From the NCBI GenBank assembly GCA_051747405.1, contig JBNJGC010000051.1, forward strand, positions 1 to 15,454: a stretch of 15,454 nucleotides of DNA, read 5' to 3'. The notes under the pieces were generated by a model. It was not told the DNA's origin. It saw only the letters and a list, made by a program, of their open reading frames with translations, and searched no databases. This document shows, piece after piece, positions 1-10,500 of this stretch (the stretch's first letter is position 1; each line of letters opens with the position of its first letter). The position numbers were made by a program, and so were the translations under genes. Origin of the DNA: JAPHTQ01 sp051747405. Lineage in GTDB: Bacteria; Pseudomonadota; Gammaproteobacteria; Thiohalomonadales; Thiohalomonadaceae.

Positions 1-100
1 TGGTCAGCGCCGCCGTCAGCGTGGTTTTACCATGGTCGACGTGACCGATGGTGCCTACGTTTACGTGCGGTTTCGTACGTTCAAATTTTTCCTTGGACAC
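1..100 (-). CDS. tuf: Elongation factor Tu, N-terminal fragment (cut by window edge)
   Basis: EF-Tu is the cytoplasmic GTPase that delivers aminoacyl-tRNA to the ribosomal A site. The 33 codons present read MSKEKFERTKPHVNVGTIGH followed by VDHGKTTLTAALT, which is the standard EF-Tu N-terminus with the G1/P-loop GHVDHGKT. The start codon is GTG at 100, with GAGGT (about 107-111) as ribosome binding site, and GTG is also the known start of the E. coli tuf genes. The gene runs off the left edge, so domains 2 and 3 cannot be seen. It follows fusA after 36 bases, as tufA does at the end of the str operon. No separate promoter is evident in the spacer, so co-transcription with fusA or a promoter inside fusA is likely. 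A second tuf gene ends at the right edge of the window. Confidence 0.97.
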   Translation of the reverse strand, partial: MSKEKFERTKPHVNVGTIGHVDHGKTTLTAALT

Positions 101-136
101 GACAATTACCTCGTAATCTATATATGCTGAAAACTG

Positions 137-2236
<2,100 letters not shown>

Positions 2237-2263
2237 GACGGCTAGACCTCAAATACCCTTGGT

Positions 2264-2734
2264 TTACCAGCGATAGTGTGCGAACGCTTTGTTCGCTTCA
2301 GCCATACGGTGGGTGTCTTCACGCTTTTTGACTGCGGAGCCACGACCCTCGACGGCGTCGACGATCTCGCCGGCAAGGCGCATGCCCATGGACTTCTCGC
2401 CGCGCTTGCGCGAGGCATCCACCAACCAGCGCATGGCCAGAGCCATACCGCGCTCACCACGCACCTCGACCGGCACCTGGTAGGTGGCGCCACCGACACG
2501 GCGGGATTTCACCTCGACCATGGGGCGGATATTGGAGAGCGCCTTCTCGAACGCCTCGAGCGGATCGCTTTTGGACTTCTCGCCAACCTGGTCGAGAGCA
2601 CCGTAGACGATCTTCTCGGCGACGGACTTCTTGCCGTCGAGCATGATGATATTCATGAACTTTGAAAGCGTGCGGTTTCCGAACTTGGGGTCCGGGAGAA
2701 TCTCACGCTTCGCTGCGACTCTTCTTCTGGCCAT
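2264..2734 (-). CDS. rpsG: 30S ribosomal protein S7
   Basis: S7 is a primary 16S rRNA binding protein that nucleates assembly of the 30S head and contacts the E-site tRNA. The 156 residues begin MARRRVAAKREILPDPKFGN, and the conserved block around residues 14-45 (DPKFGNRTLSKFMNIIMLDG) is diagnostic. The C-terminus ends in AFAHYRW, the short form seen in most bacteria. The start is ATG at 2734. Only a weak ribosome binding site (GAGAG-like, around 2745-2750) precedes it, which suggests translational coupling to rpsL, whose stop lies 23 bases upstream. In E. coli S7 represses the str operon by binding a roughly 100-base rpsL-rpsG spacer. This spacer is too short to hold that structure. Confidence 0.98.
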   Translation of the reverse strand: MARRRVAAKREILPDPKFGNRTLSKFMNIIMLDGKKSVAEKIVYGALDQVGEKSKSDPLEAFEKALSNIRPMVEVKSRRVGGATYQVPVEVRGERGMALAMRWLVDASRKRGEKSMGMRLAGEIVDAVEGRGSAVKKREDTHRMAEANKAFAHYRW

Positions 2735-2757
2735 CGTTACTTACTCTCTAAGCTCAA

Positions 2758-3132
2758 TTATGACTTGGGTCGTTTGGCGCCGTACTTGGAACGGCCCTGA
2801 CGACGGTCATTGACGCCGGAGGTATCCAGTGCGCCACGGACAGTGTGATAACGCACACCCGGCAAATCCTTAACACGACCACCACGAATCAGAACCACAG
2901 AGTGCTCCTGCAGGTTGTGGCCCTCACCGCCGATGTAGGAGGTCACTTCGTAACCATTGGTCAGGCGCACACGGGCAACCTTACGCATCGCAGAGTTCGG
3001 TTTTTTCGGTGTGGTGGTATAGACACGGGTGCAGACACCACGTTTTTGCGGGCTCGCCTCAAGTGCGGGCACGTTACTCTTGCCCACCTTGCGCTTGCGC
3101 GGCTTTCGTACCAGCTGGTTGATCGTTGCCAT
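2758..3132 (-). CDS. rpsL: 30S ribosomal protein S12
   Basis: S12 lies at the 30S decoding centre and controls accuracy. The 124-residue product starts MATINQLVRKPRKRKVGKSN and carries the family blocks KRGVCTRVYTTTPKKPNSA and GGEGHNLQEHSVV. The frame is open further upstream, to an ATG at 3180. I chose the ATG at 3132 because family similarity starts exactly there and the E. coli protein is also 124 residues. The extension would begin inside a GC-rich hairpin. Lys43 and Lys88 (counting Met) are intact, the wild-type state associated with streptomycin sensitivity, and Asp89, the residue methylthiolated by RimO in E. coli, is present. AGGA lies only two bases from the start and GGAG about twelve, so the ribosome binding site is untidy. 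This is the first gene of the str group and has its own promoter upstream. Confidence 0.98.
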   Translation of the reverse strand: MATINQLVRKPRKRKVGKSNVPALEASPQKRGVCTRVYTTTPKKPNSAMRKVARVRLTNGYEVTSYIGGEGHNLQEHSVVLIRGGRVKDLPGVRYHTVRGALDTSGVNDRRQGRSKYGAKRPKS

Positions 3133-3155
3133 ATTCCTACTTTGCTCCAGCACAG

Positions 3156-3187
3156 AAATAAACACAGGCCGGTAGTTCACCGGCCTG
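3156..3187 (-). terminator. Terminator-like hairpin in the rpoC-rpsL spacer / rpsL leader
   Basis: On the minus strand CAGGCCGGT (3187-3179) pairs perfectly with ACCGGCCTG (3173-3165) around a five-base loop. It is followed by TGTTTATTT, a U-rich though interrupted tail. The form fits an intrinsic terminator for transcripts coming through rpoC. It also lies only about ten bases downstream of the expected start point of the promoter at 3205-3233, so in that transcript it would be a hairpin close to the 5' end. Its real efficiency cannot be judged from sequence. Confidence 0.62.
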
Positions 3188-3204
3188 CGGGGAAAAGAAG
3201 CGGA

Positions 3205-3233
3205 ATTCTATGGCCGTAAGCCGCCCATGTCAA
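3205..3233 (-). promoter_or_regulatory. Sigma70-type promoter for the rpsL-rpsG-fusA group
   Basis: On the minus strand TTGACA (3233-3228) is a perfect -35 hexamer and TAGAAT (3210-3205) matches five of six -10 bases. They are separated by exactly 17 bases. The -35 lies 32 bases after the rpoC stop, and the predicted start (about 3197-3199) is some 66 bases before the rpsL ATG. This is by far the best promoter-like match in the window. The predicted start falls in a pyrimidine run (TTCTTTTCCCC) with no purine at the usual place, so the exact first base is uncertain. Confidence 0.8.
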
Positions 3234-3264
3234 GGGCAGCCCGGCAACAGAATGTTTTCGGGGG

Positions 3265-6200
3265 TTACTCCCCGGGTTCGCCCTCGGCCATATCGGCGGT
3301 CTCGTCCGGCACCTGCTCCAGCACCGAGGTATCGAAAACCTCCGTCTGACGGTGGCGCTCATTGTGGTAGGCAAGCCCCGTACCCGAGGGGATCAGCCGT
3401 CCGACAATGACATTCTCTTTGAGGCCACGCAGGTCGTCCTTCTTGCCGGTAACCGCCGCATCGGTAAGGACGCGGGTGGTTTCCTGGAAGGAGGCGGCTG
3501 AGATGAACGACTCGGTCGCCAGGGAGGCCTTGGTGATACCCAGCAGCAGACGCTGGTAGGTAGCACCCATTTTATCTTCGTTGGACAGCTGCTCGTTCTC
3601 ATCCAGAATACGGGCCACTTCGGCCTGCTCGCCGGTGAGGAATTTGCTGTCGCCGGGCATCTTGATCTCGGCCTTGCGCAGCATCTGGCGCACGATGACC
3701 TCGATATGCTTGTCGTTGATCTTTACACCCTGGAGGCGGTAGACATCCTGCACCTCGTTGACGATGTACTGGGCCAACGCCTCAGCGCCCTGCAGACGGA
3801 GGATATCGTGGGGGTTGGGCTCACCCTCGACAATCACCTCGCCCTTCTCCACATGCTCGCCCTCGAAGACCGTGACGTGGCGCCACTTGGGGATCAGCTC
3901 CTCATGGGGATCGCTGCCATCGGTGGGGGTAATGACCACACGCTGCTTACCCTTGGTCTCTTTGCCGAAGGAGATGGTGCCGCTGATCTCGGCAAGTACC
4001 GAGGCCTCTTTGGGTTTGCGCGCCTCGAAGAGGTCGGCAACCCTGGGCAGACCACCGGTGATATCGCGGGTCTTGGAGGACTCTTGCGGGATCCGCGCCA
4101 GTACCTCACCCACACTCACCTCAGCCCCGTCGCTGAGATTGACGATCGCCCCGCCGGGCAGGAAGTAGCTGGCGGGGACGTCGGTACCGGGGATGTTGAG
4201 GTCATTGCCCTCAGCATCGACCAGCTTGACCATGGGACGCTTGTCCTTACCACCGGAACCGCGCTGCTTGGGATCGATCACGACCAGTGAGGAGAGCCCC
4301 GTCACCTCGTCGGTCTGCTTGCTCACGGTCAGCCCCTCCTCGAAGTCGGAGAGCTTGACGAAACCGGCGATCTCGGTAACCACCGGGTGGGTGTGGGGGT
4401 CCCAGGTGGCGAGGATATCGCCCGAGCTGACCTTTTCACCGTCGTTGACATCGATCTTGGCGCCATAAGGCACCTTGTAGCGCTCACGCTCACGACCGTT
4501 CTCGTCGATGATAGTCACCTCACCGGAACGGGAGACGGCGACATTGTGGCCGTCAGCGTGCTTGACCAGCTTGATGTTGTGCAGTCGTGCGGTACCGTCG
4601 ATCTTGTTCTGAATGTTGTTCACCGCAGCGGAACGTGACGCCGCACCACCGATATGGAAGGTACGCATGGTCAGCTGGGTGCCGGGCTCACCGATAGACT
4701 GGGCAGCAATAACACCGACCGACTCACCCACATTGACCGCATGACCACGGGCGAGGTCACGACCGTAGCAGGTCGCGCAGACGCCGTAGCGGGTGTCACA
4801 GGTAATGGCTGAGCGCACCAGCAGGTGGTCGATAGATAGCTCTTCGAGCCTATCCACCATCGCCTCATCCAGCAGGGTACCGGTGGGGATGGCCACCTCG
4901 TCGGTGCCGGGTATGAGGACATCCTCGGCGGTAACACGGCCCAGCACGCGCTCACTGAGCGGCTCGACCACATCGCCGCCCTCGATCAGACTGTGCAGCG
5001 GCATGCCGTTGGTGGTACCGCAGTCCTCTTCGGTCACCACCAGATCCTGCGCCACATCCACCAGACGGCGGGTGAGGTAACCGGAGTTGGCGGTCTTCAG
5101 AGCGGTATCGGCCAGACCCTTACGCGCGCCGTGGGTGGAGATGAAGTACTGCAGTACCGAAAGGCCCTCACGGAAGTTGGCCGTGATCGGCGTTTCGATG
5201 ATAGAGCCGTCCGGCTTGGCCATCAGGCCACGCATACCGGCAAGCTGACGAATCTGCGCCGCACTACCCCGGGCACCGGAGTCGGCCATCATGAAGACGG
5301 AGTTGAAGGAGTCCTGCTTGGCAAGGTTACCGTCTTTATCGTTGACCTCTTCCTTACCCAGCTTGTCCATCATCGCCTTGGCCACCTGGTCGTTGGTGTG
5401 CGACCAGATATCCACGACTTTGTTGTAGCGCTCGCCGTTGGTCACCAGACCGGAGATGTACTGGTGCTCGATCTCCTTTACCTCTTCATCGGCGCGGGCC
5501 AGGATCTCTGCCTTCTCCTCGGGGATAACCATGTCACCGGAGCAGAAAGAGACGCCGGCGCGGGTGGCGTTGTGGAAGCCGGTATACATCAAGCGGTCGG
5601 CAAAAACCACGGTGTCTTTGAGCCCCAAACGACGATAGCAGGCGTTGATAAGCCCGGAGATCGCCTTCTTCACCATCGGACGATCGACCAGCTCGAAGGG
5701 GAGGCCGTCGGGGACGATGTCGAACATCAACGCACGTCCGGCGGTGGTGTCTTTGACACTGAATGTCTCGGTCCGCTCGCCGTTCTCATCGACACTCACC
5801 TCACGCAGACGCACCTTGACCTTGGCGTGCACGGAGACGGCGCCCGACTCGTAGGCTCGGCGCAACTCCTTGGTATCGGCAAAGGCCATTCCTTCACCCT
5901 TGGCGTTAATCGCCTCTCGGGTTATGTAGTAGAGGCCGAGGACCACGTCCTGGGAGGGAACGATGATGGGCTCACCGTTGGCGGGCGAGAGGATGTTGTT
6001 GGTGGACATCATCAACGCCCGCGCTTCCAGCTGCGCCTCCAGAGAGAGCGGCACGTGGACCGCCATCTGGTCTCCGTCGAAGTCGGCGTTGAAGGCGGCA
6101 CAGACCAGCGGGTGGAGCTGAATGGCCTTGCCCTCGATCAGTACCGGCTCGAAGGCCTGGATACCCAGGCGGTGCAGAGTCGGCGCACGGTTGAGCATGA

Positions 6201-7461
6201 CCGGGTGCTCGCGGATCACCTCTTCGAGGATATCCCACACCTCAGGCCCCTCACGCTCGACCAGTTTCTTCGCCGCCTTGATGGTGGTGGCCAGACCGCG
6301 CCGCTCCAGCTTGGAGAAGATGAAGGGTTTGAACAGCTCCAGCGCCATCTTTTTGGGCAGACCGCACTGGTGCAGCATCAGGGTCGGGCCGACCACGATA
6401 ACGGAACGACCCGAGTAGTCGACTCGTTTACCCAGCAGATTCTGACGGAAGCGCCCCTGCTTGCCCTTGATCATATCGGCCAGGGACTTGAGCGGGCGCT
6501 TGTTGGAGCCGGTGATGGCGCGACCGCGACGCCCGTTATCGAGCAGCGCGTCGACAGACTCCTGCAGCATGCGCTTCTCGTTGCGCACGATGATATCGGG
6601 CGCATTGAGATCCAGCAGCCGCTTGAGTCGGTTGTTACGGTTGATCACTCGGCGGTAGAGGTCGTTGAGATCGGAGGTGGCAAAACGCCCCCCCTCCAGC
6701 GGCACCAGCGGGCGCAGCTCCGGCGGAAGCACCGGCAGCACACTCAGGATCATCCACTCAGGCATGTTCCCGGAGTCGAGGAAGGCCTCGACCAGCTTGA
6801 GACGCTTGGTCAACTTCTTGAGCTTGGTCTCGGAGTTGGTCTCCGGGATCTCGGCGCGTAGCGCTTCGGCCTCGGCCTGCAGGTCCATGGAGCGAAGCAT
6901 GGCGAGAATCGCCTCGGCGCCCATCTTGGCCTCGAACTCATCGCCATACTCCTCAATGGCATCCAGGTAGGTCTCATCGGAGAGCAACTGGCCGCGCTCG
7001 AGTTGGGTCATACCCGGCTCGATCACCACAAAGGCCTCGAAGTAGAGCACACGCTCGATGTCGCGCAGGGTCATATCCAGCAGCAGCCCCATGCGTGAGG
7101 GCAGGCTCTTGAGGAACCAGATATGCGCCACCGGGCTGGCAAGGTCGATATGGCCCATACGCTCGCGGCGTACCTTAGCCAGGGTGACCTCGACGCCACA
7201 CTTTTCACAGATAACGCCGCGGTGCTTGAGGCGCTTGTATTTGCCGCAAAGGCACTCGTAGTCCTTCACCGGGCCGAAGATCTTGGCACAGAAGAGGCCG
7301 TCGCGCTCCGGCTTGAAGGTACGGTAGTTAATGGTCTCCGGCTTCTTCACCTCGCCGTAGGACCAGGAACGGATCTTGTCGGGCGAGGCCAATCCGATAC
7401 GAATCGCATCGAAGTCCTCGAGCGGACCTTGTTGCTTCAACATTTTGAGCAGGTCTTTCAC
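3265..7461 (-). CDS. rpoC: DNA-directed RNA polymerase subunit beta-prime
   Basis: This is the beta-prime subunit, which carries the catalytic centre and most of the DNA clamp of RNA polymerase. The product has 1398 residues (E. coli 1407). Cys70, Cys72, Cys85 and Cys88 form the N-terminal zinc site, and Cys814, Cys888, Cys895 and Cys898 form the second, at the same numbers as in E. coli. The catalytic NADFDGDQMAVH has Asp460, Asp462 and Asp464. The trigger-loop region (about 915-945, MRTFHIGGAA) is intact. Length and the region after it indicate that the gammaproteobacterial insertion SI3 is present. The start is GTG at 7461, as in E. coli, with a strong GAGGAG site eight bases upstream. It follows rpoB after 55 bases, and the stop is TAA. 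Confidence 0.99.
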   Translation of the reverse strand: MKDLLKMLKQQGPLEDFDAIRIGLASPDKIRSWSYGEVKKPETINYRTFKPERDGLFCAKIFGPVKDYECLCGKYKRLKHRGVICEKCGVEVTLAKVRRERMGHIDLASPVAHIWFLKSLPSRMGLLLDMTLRDIERVLYFEAFVVIEPGMTQLERGQLLSDETYLDAIEEYGDEFEAKMGAEAILAMLRSMDLQAEAEALRAEIPETNSETKLKKLTKRLKLVEAFLDSGNMPEWMILSVLPVLPPELRPLVPLEGGRFATSDLNDLYRRVINRNNRLKRLLDLNAPDIIVRNEKRMLQESVDALLDNGRRGRAITGSNKRPLKSLADMIKGKQGRFRQNLLGKRVDYSGRSVIVVGPTLMLHQCGLPKKMALELFKPFIFSKLERRGLATTIKAAKKLVEREGPEVWDILEEVIREHPVMLNRAPTLHRLGIQAFEPVLIEGKAIQLHPLVCAAFNADFDGDQMAVHVPLSLEAQLEARALMMSTNNILSPANGEPIIVPSQDVVLGLYYITREAINAKGEGMAFADTKELRRAYESGAVSVHAKVKVRLREVSVDENGERTETFSVKDTTAGRALMFDIVPDGLPFELVDRPMVKKAISGLINACYRRLGLKDTVVFADRLMYTGFHNATRAGVSFCSGDMVIPEEKAEILARADEEVKEIEHQYISGLVTNGERYNKVVDIWSHTNDQVAKAMMDKLGKEEVNDKDGNLAKQDSFNSVFMMADSGARGSAAQIRQLAGMRGLMAKPDGSIIETPITANFREGLSVLQYFISTHGARKGLADTALKTANSGYLTRRLVDVAQDLVVTEEDCGTTNGMPLHSLIEGGDVVEPLSERVLGRVTAEDVLIPGTDEVAIPTGTLLDEAMVDRLEELSIDHLLVRSAITCDTRYGVCATCYGRDLARGHAVNVGESVGVIAAQSIGEPGTQLTMRTFHIGGAASRSAAVNNIQNKIDGTARLHNIKLVKHADGHNVAVSRSGEVTIIDENGRERERYKVPYGAKIDVNDGEKVSSGDILATWDPHTHPVVTEIAGFVKLSDFEEGLTVSKQTDEVTGLSSLVVIDPKQRGSGGKDKRPMVKLVDAEGNDLNIPGTDVPASYFLPGGAIVNLSDGAEVSVGEVLARIPQESSKTRDITGGLPRVADLFEARKPKEASVLAEISGTISFGKETKGKQRVVITPTDGSDPHEELIPKWRHVTVFEGEHVEKGEVIVEGEPNPHDILRLQGAEALAQYIVNEVQDVYRLQGVKINDKHIEVIVRQMLRKAEIKMPGDSKFLTGEQAEVARILDENEQLSNEDKMGATYQRLLLGITKASLATESFISAASFQETTRVLTDAAVTGKKDDLRGLKENVIVGRLIPSGTGLAYHNERHRQTEVFDTSVLEQVPDETADMAEGEPGE

Positions 7462-7479
7462 CGTAATATCTCCTCAGTT

Positions 7480-7516
7480 GTCCGTCGTTACACAGGGCCG
7501 TGTTAAACGCACGGAC
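7480..7516 (-). other. Bulged hairpin filling the rpoB-rpoC spacer
   Basis: Directly after the rpoB stop, the minus strand reads GTCCGT-G-CGTT-TA-ACAC, then a six-base loop (GGCCCT), then GTGT-AACG-ACGGAC. That gives about 14 base pairs with one bulged G and a two-base bulge. The 3' arm ends a few bases before the rpoC ribosome binding site GAGGAG. There is no U-run, so it is not a terminator. It could be an RNase processing site or a protective or translation-tuning structure. Function is inferred only. Confidence 0.5.
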
Positions 7517-10500
7517 TTAGTCGTGCTCCAGTTCGATATCGATACCCAGTGCGCGGATCTCCTTCAACAGTACATTGAAGGACTCCGGCATCCCGGCCTC
7601 CATGCGATGGTCGCCATCGACGATGTTCTTGTACATCTTGGTACGACCGTTCACATCGTCGGACTTGACGGTGAGCATCTCCTGCAGGGTATAGGCGGCG
7701 CCGTAGGCCTCAAGTGCCCACACCTCCATCTCACCGAAGCGCTGACCACCGAACTGCGCCTTACCACCAAGCGGCTGCTGCGTGACCAGGCTGTAGGGCC
7801 CGGTTGAACGGGCATGCATCTTGTCATCCACCAGGTGGTTGAGCTTGAGCATATACATATAGCCGACAGTGACGGGGCGATCGAAGGCCTCACCGGTGCG
7901 TCCATCGATGAGCGCGGTCTGGCCGGTCTCGGGGAGGTCGGCCAGGCGCAACATGGCCTTGAGCTCGTCTTCATTGATACCGTCGAAGACCGGCGTGGCC
8001 ATGGGTACACCGCCACAGAGGTTCTTCGCCAGGTTCAACACCTCTTCGTCGCTCAGGCTGGAGATATCCTCATCCTTGCCACTGGTGTTATAGACCTTGT
8101 CCAGGAACTGGCGGATCTCATCCACTTTGCTCTTGGCCTCGATCATGGCGTTGATCTTCTTGCCCAGGCCCTTCGCGGCCCAGCCAAGGTGGGTCTCGAG
8201 AACCTGACCGACGTTCATCCGCGACGGTACACCCAAGGGGTTGAGGACGATATCAACCGGTGTGCCATCCTCGGAGTGGGGCATATCCTCCACCGGTACG
8301 ATCATCGAGATCACACCCTTGTTGCCGTGACGACCGGCCATCTTGTCGCCGGGCTGGATGCGGCGCTTGACCGCCATGTAGACCTTGACCATCTTCAGCA
8401 CGCCGGGGGCGAGATCATCGCCCTGGGTCAGCTTCTTACGCTTGGACTCGAACTGCTCGTCGAAGTCCTTGCGCTGGTTTTCGATCTGCGCGGCAATCGC
8501 CTCGAGCTGGGCATTGGCCTCGTCGTTCTTGAGGCTGAGCTCGAACCACTTGTCGCGCTCAAGCCCGTCAAGATAGGCCTTGCTGATCTTGTCACCGGCC
8601 TTGAGCTTGTTCGGTCCACTGGCGCCGGCCTCTTTGCCTTGAAGCAGCTTTCTCACACGGCTGAAGGCATCCTCTTCCATGATGCGCTGCTGATCTTTGA
8701 GATCTTTACGCACCTTCGCCAGTTCATCGTCCTCGATCTGCTTGGCGCGGGCATCTTTCTCCAGGCCGTCGCGGGTGAAGACCTGAACACCGATGACCGT
8801 ACCGTTCATCCCGGAGGGGACGCGCAGCGACGTGTCTTTAACATCGGAGGCCTTCTCACCGAAGATGGCACGCAGCAACTTCTCCTCTGGCGTAAGCTGG
8901 GTCTCGCCCTTGGGCGTGACCTTACCCACCAGGATATCGCCCGGTTTGACCTCGGCGCCGATATGCACGATACCGGCCTCATCGAGTTTGGCCAGTGCGC
9001 TTTCACCCACATTGGGGATGTCGGCGGAAATCTCCTCGGGACCGAGCTTGGTATCGCGGGCGACACAGGTCAGCTCTTCGATATGGATGGTGGTGAAGCG
9101 ATCCTCTTTGACCACCCGCTCGGAGATAAGGATGGAGTCCTCGAAGTTGTAGCCATTCCACGGCATGAAGGCGACCAGCATATTCTGCCCCAGAGCCAGC
9201 TCCCCCATGTCGGTGGAGGAACCATCGGCCAGTGCATCGCCGCGAGCGATATTATCGCCGGGGGAGACCAGCGGGCGCTGGTTGATACAGGTGTTCTGGT
9301 TGGAGCGGGTATATTTAATCAGGTTGTAGATATCGACACCGGACTCACCCGCCTCGGTCTCATCGTCGTTGACACGCACGACCACGCGCGCGGCATCGAC
9401 AGAGTCGACCACACCGCCGCGACGCGCTTTGACGCAGACGCCGGAATCCATCGCTACGGTCCGCTCCATGCCGGTGCCGACCAAAGGCTTGTCGGAGCGC
9501 AGAGTCGGTACAGCCTGGCGCTGCATGTTGGAGCCCATCAGCGCGCGGTTGGCGTCGTCGTGTTCCAGGAACGGTACCAGTGAGGCGGCCACGGAGACGA
9601 TCTGCTTGGCGGAGACGTCCACGAAGTCAACCTTGTCACGGGGTGAGAGAGTAAACTCGTTCTGGTGACGACAGGAGACCAGGTCGTCGAGCAGCTCACC
9701 TTTTTCGTTGACATTGACGTTGGCCTGGGCGATGACGTATTCGCTCTCGTCGATGGCGGAGAGGTAGACGATCTCATCGGTGATCTGCCCATCCACCACC
9801 TTGCGGTAGGGGCTCTCGAGGAAGCCGTACTGATTGGCACGGGCATAGACGGCCAGGGAGTTGATCAGACCGATGTTCGGTCCCTCCGGCGTCTCGATGG
9901 GGCAGACTCGACCGTAGTGGGTCGGATGCACGTCGCGAACCTCAAAGCCGGCACGCTCGCGGGTCAGACCGCCCGGGCCGAGTGCCGAGATGCGGCGCTT
10001 GTGTGTCACCTCTGAGAGCGGGTTGTTCTGGTCCATGAACTGTGACAGTTGTGAGGAGCCGAAGAACTCTTTGATCGCCGCAGAGACCGGCTTGGCGTTG
10101 ATCAACTCTTGCGGCATGAGGTTTTCGGACTCGGCCAGCGAGAGACGCTCTTTGACTGCGCGCTCGACCCGCACCAGGCCGACACGGAACTGATTTTCAG
10201 CCATTTCACCGACGGAGCGGACACGGCGGTTACCCAGGTGGTCGATATCGTCGACGGTACCGTTACCGTTGCGGATATCGATCAGCACCTTCATAACGTC
10301 AATGATATCTTCGTTGGAGAGTGTCCCTTCGCCTGTGACCTCCTTGCGCCCGACTCGGCGGTTGAACTTCATCCGCCCGACAGAGGAGAGGTCGTAGCGG
10401 TCATCGGTAAAGAAGAGGTTCTGGAACAGATTCTCAGCGGCCTCTTTGGTCGGCGGCTCGCCGGGGCGCATCATGCGATAGATCTCAACCAGTGCCTCTA

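Noticed and set aside
3133..3180. Possible 16-residue N-terminal extension of S12
   Set aside because: Family similarity begins exactly at the Met at 3132; the upstream ATG lies in the GC-rich hairpin and lacks a ribosome binding site.
3259..3274. Short CGGGG/CCCCG hairpin over the rpoC stop codon
   Set aside because: Only five base pairs, followed by AAAACATTCTG rather than a U-run, so not a terminator; too small to give a function.
4993..6861. Plus-strand open frame of about 622 codons opposite rpoC
   Set aside because: It is an antisense shadow of a highly conserved gene; the His/Asp/Leu-rich composition is typical of reverse-frame translation. No ribosome binding site or neighbours support it.
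7814..9583. Plus-strand open frame of about 589 codons opposite rpoB
   Set aside because: Same reason: complete overlap with rpoB coding sequence and a composition of reverse-frame type, with no recognisable domain.
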